From Candidatus Susulua stagnicola (lineage in GTDB: Bacteria > Omnitrophota > Gorgyraeia > Duberdicusellales > 4484-171): a stretch of 5,654 bases of DNA. Numbering within the stretch: position 1 is the stretch's first letter; each line of letters opens with the position of its first letter. Position numbers and translations under genes: made by a program. This document shows, piece after piece, positions 4,434-5,654 of the stretch. The notes under the pieces were generated by a model. It did not search any database, had not been told where the DNA came from, and saw only the letters and a list, made by a program, of their open reading frames with translations. The stretch spans positions 1 to 5,654 of the forward strand of contig JAVCBZ010000005.1 in assembly GCA_030765735.1 (NCBI GenBank), written 5' to 3'.

Positions 4434-5654
4434 TAGAACCTCCTTGTTTCCAATAATCAATTAATTTATTTAATCTTTGGCAAACTTTATCTTTGCCTAA
4501 AACTTCCATGGTTTCAAATAACCCCGGACCAATCCTTCTTCCAGTTAAAGCAATGCGAGTCGGATGAACTAAATCTTTCATTTTCAATCCTAAATCTCCA
4601 ATTATAGCTCTAAACTCTTTTTCAATTGTTTCAATATTAAAATTTTCGATTAAATTTAACTTTTCTGCTAAAGTTTTGATTTCTTTAGAGAAATCCTTTT
4701 CTAAAATACTTTTGGTATCTTCATTATAATCGAAATCATCGTAAAAACAAAATCTAGCCCAATCAGTTAAATCTGATAGCTTACAAATTCTTCCTTGGAA
4801 AAGAGAGGCAACTTTTTCTAAATAACTTCTTTCTACATCTTTAGGAAGAAAATCTTTAGTCTTCAAAAAAGACTCTATGATATCAGTAAGCTCTCCTACT
4901 TCCATTCCTTTTATGTATTCAGTATTAACCCAATTCAGTTTATCTATAGAAAATACTGCTCCAGTCTTATTAACATCACTTATCTTAAAAAGATCTTTAG
5001 CCTCATCTAATGAAAATATCTCCTTATTATCTCCTGGCGACCAACCTAGGAGCAAGAGATAATTAGCTATTGCTTTAGATAAATAACCCATCTCTTTATA
5101 CTCTCTGATTGAAGTTGCTCCGAATCTCTTAGAAAGCCTTCCTCCTCCTGGAGATAAAATCAAAGGAACATGAGCAAATTGCGGCACTTCAAAGCCTAAT
5201 CCCTTATACATTAAAATCTGTTTAGGTGTATTAGATATATGATCTTCGCCTCTGATTACACAACTTATTTTCATTAGAGCATCATCAATACAACAACTAA
5301 AATTATAAGTTGGAGACTTATCACTTTTTATTATTACATCTTCGGTTTTAGGTAATTCAGTGAAAACAATTTTGCCACGAATTACATCATCTATTTCGAC
5401 ACTTTTGAAATCATATTTAAAAAATATTGCCCCATCTTTTTCATAAGCTTTACCTTCTTTAACTAACTTATCAGCATATTCGCGATAAATATCAAAACGT
5501 TTAGATTGATAATGAATTTCATCCCAGTTCATACCTAACCATTCTATACTCTCTAATATCTCATCAAGATACTCAGCTTTAGAGCGTTCAATATCCGTGT
5601 CTTCTACCCGTAAAATAAACTCACCACCAATATGCTTAGCATAAAGCCAATTAA
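4426..5654 (-). CDS. gltX: Glutamyl-tRNA synthetase, 5' end beyond window
   Basis: Activates glutamate with ATP and attaches it to tRNA-Glu, and in bacteria lacking GlnRS also to tRNA-Gln. In the window 408 residues are visible; the frame stays open to the edge, so the ATG at 5532 is internal, not the start. Before that ATG the frame reads NWLYAKHIGGEFILRVEDTDIERS, the class I GluRS block just after the HIGH motif, so roughly 25-30 N-terminal residues including HIGH are outside. Further on are CVIRGEDHISNTPKQ, the KMSKS-equivalent GGRLSKRFGATS, LLLLGWSPGD, and the C-terminal anticodon-binding region with MKDLVHPTRIALTGRRIGPGLFETMEVLG. The estimated full length, about 435-440, is slightly shorter than the usual 460-490. 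It overlaps the lipoprotein gene by 8 nt. Whether it is discriminating or also charges tRNA-Gln cannot be decided by eye. Confidence 0.97.
   Translation of the reverse strand, partial: NWLYAKHIGGEFILRVEDTDIERSKAEYLDEILESIEWLGMNWDEIHYQSKRFDIYREYADKLVKEGKAYEKDGAIFFKYDFKSVEIDDVIRGKIVFTELPKTEDVIIKSDKSPTYNFSCCIDDALMKISCVIRGEDHISNTPKQILMYKGLGFEVPQFAHVPLILSPGGGRLSKRFGATSIREYKEMGYLSKAIANYLLLLGWSPGDNKEIFSLDEAKDLFKISDVNKTGAVFSIDKLNWVNTEYIKGMEVGELTDIIESFLKTKDFLPKDVERSYLEKVASLFQGRICKLSDLTDWARFCFYDDFDYNEDTKSILEKDFSKEIKTLAEKLNLIENFNIETIEKEFRAIIGDLGLKMKDLVHPTRIALTGRRIGPGLFETMEVLGKDKVCQRLNKLIDYWKQGGSNA
4439..4444 (-). promoter_or_regulatory. Shine-Dalgarno of the lipoprotein inside gltX
   Basis: AGGAGG, a full-consensus site five bases before ATG 4433, is formed by the Gly-Gly codon region near the C-terminus of GltX. 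It decides the lipoprotein start over the in-frame ATG at 4460. Confidence 0.8.

Noticed and set aside
4877..5062. Plus-strand open frame of 61 codons
   Set aside because: It is antisense to a well-conserved part of gltX and has no recognisable protein character.

Overview
The window reads almost entirely on the minus strand and is AT-rich bacterial DNA. In order of transcription (high to low coordinates) it holds a glutamyl-tRNA synthetase gene (gltX, start outside the window), a short lipoprotein gene overlapping its end, a truncated tRNA-Gln copy with an intact promoter, a two-gene module (nucleotidyltransferase-like remnant plus HTH-type protein) behind a strong promoter and an operator array, an intact tRNA-Gln(CUG), and a methionine synthase pair: a stand-alone reactivation protein followed by metH, whose 3' end lies outside the window.

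Organism: methionine synthase split into a core enzyme and a separate reactivation protein, a tRNA gene with encoded CCA, a small lipoprotein ending in Trp, and low GC suggest an uncultured anaerobic, probably diderm bacterium. Omnitrophota is my best guess from remembered protein style; this is inference and could not be searched.

Region by region: 4426-5654 gltX; 4251-4433 lipoprotein; 4105-4193 a diverged copy (77 of 89 positions identical) of the promoter and 5' half of the tRNA-Gln gene; 3017-4071 the inserted-looking module; 2830-2943 intact tRNA-Gln with promoter; 2158-2790 reactivation protein; 1-2146 metH core. No convincing intrinsic terminator is visible anywhere. The metH pair begins only 39 nt after the tRNA, so it is probably expressed as a tRNA-mRNA transcript.

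The part most worth attention is 2864-4193. A two-gene module sits between two copies of a tRNA promoter plus 5' tRNA half. Its leader carries three tandem 22-bp units, each a TTGTAT-N6-ATACA(A/C) palindrome, between the -10 box and the first gene. The first gene looks internally deleted, lacking the nucleotidyltransferase catalytic core. The arrangement recalls an autoregulated toxin-antitoxin-like or mobile module captured at a tRNA locus, but neither protein has an assigned function that I can support.
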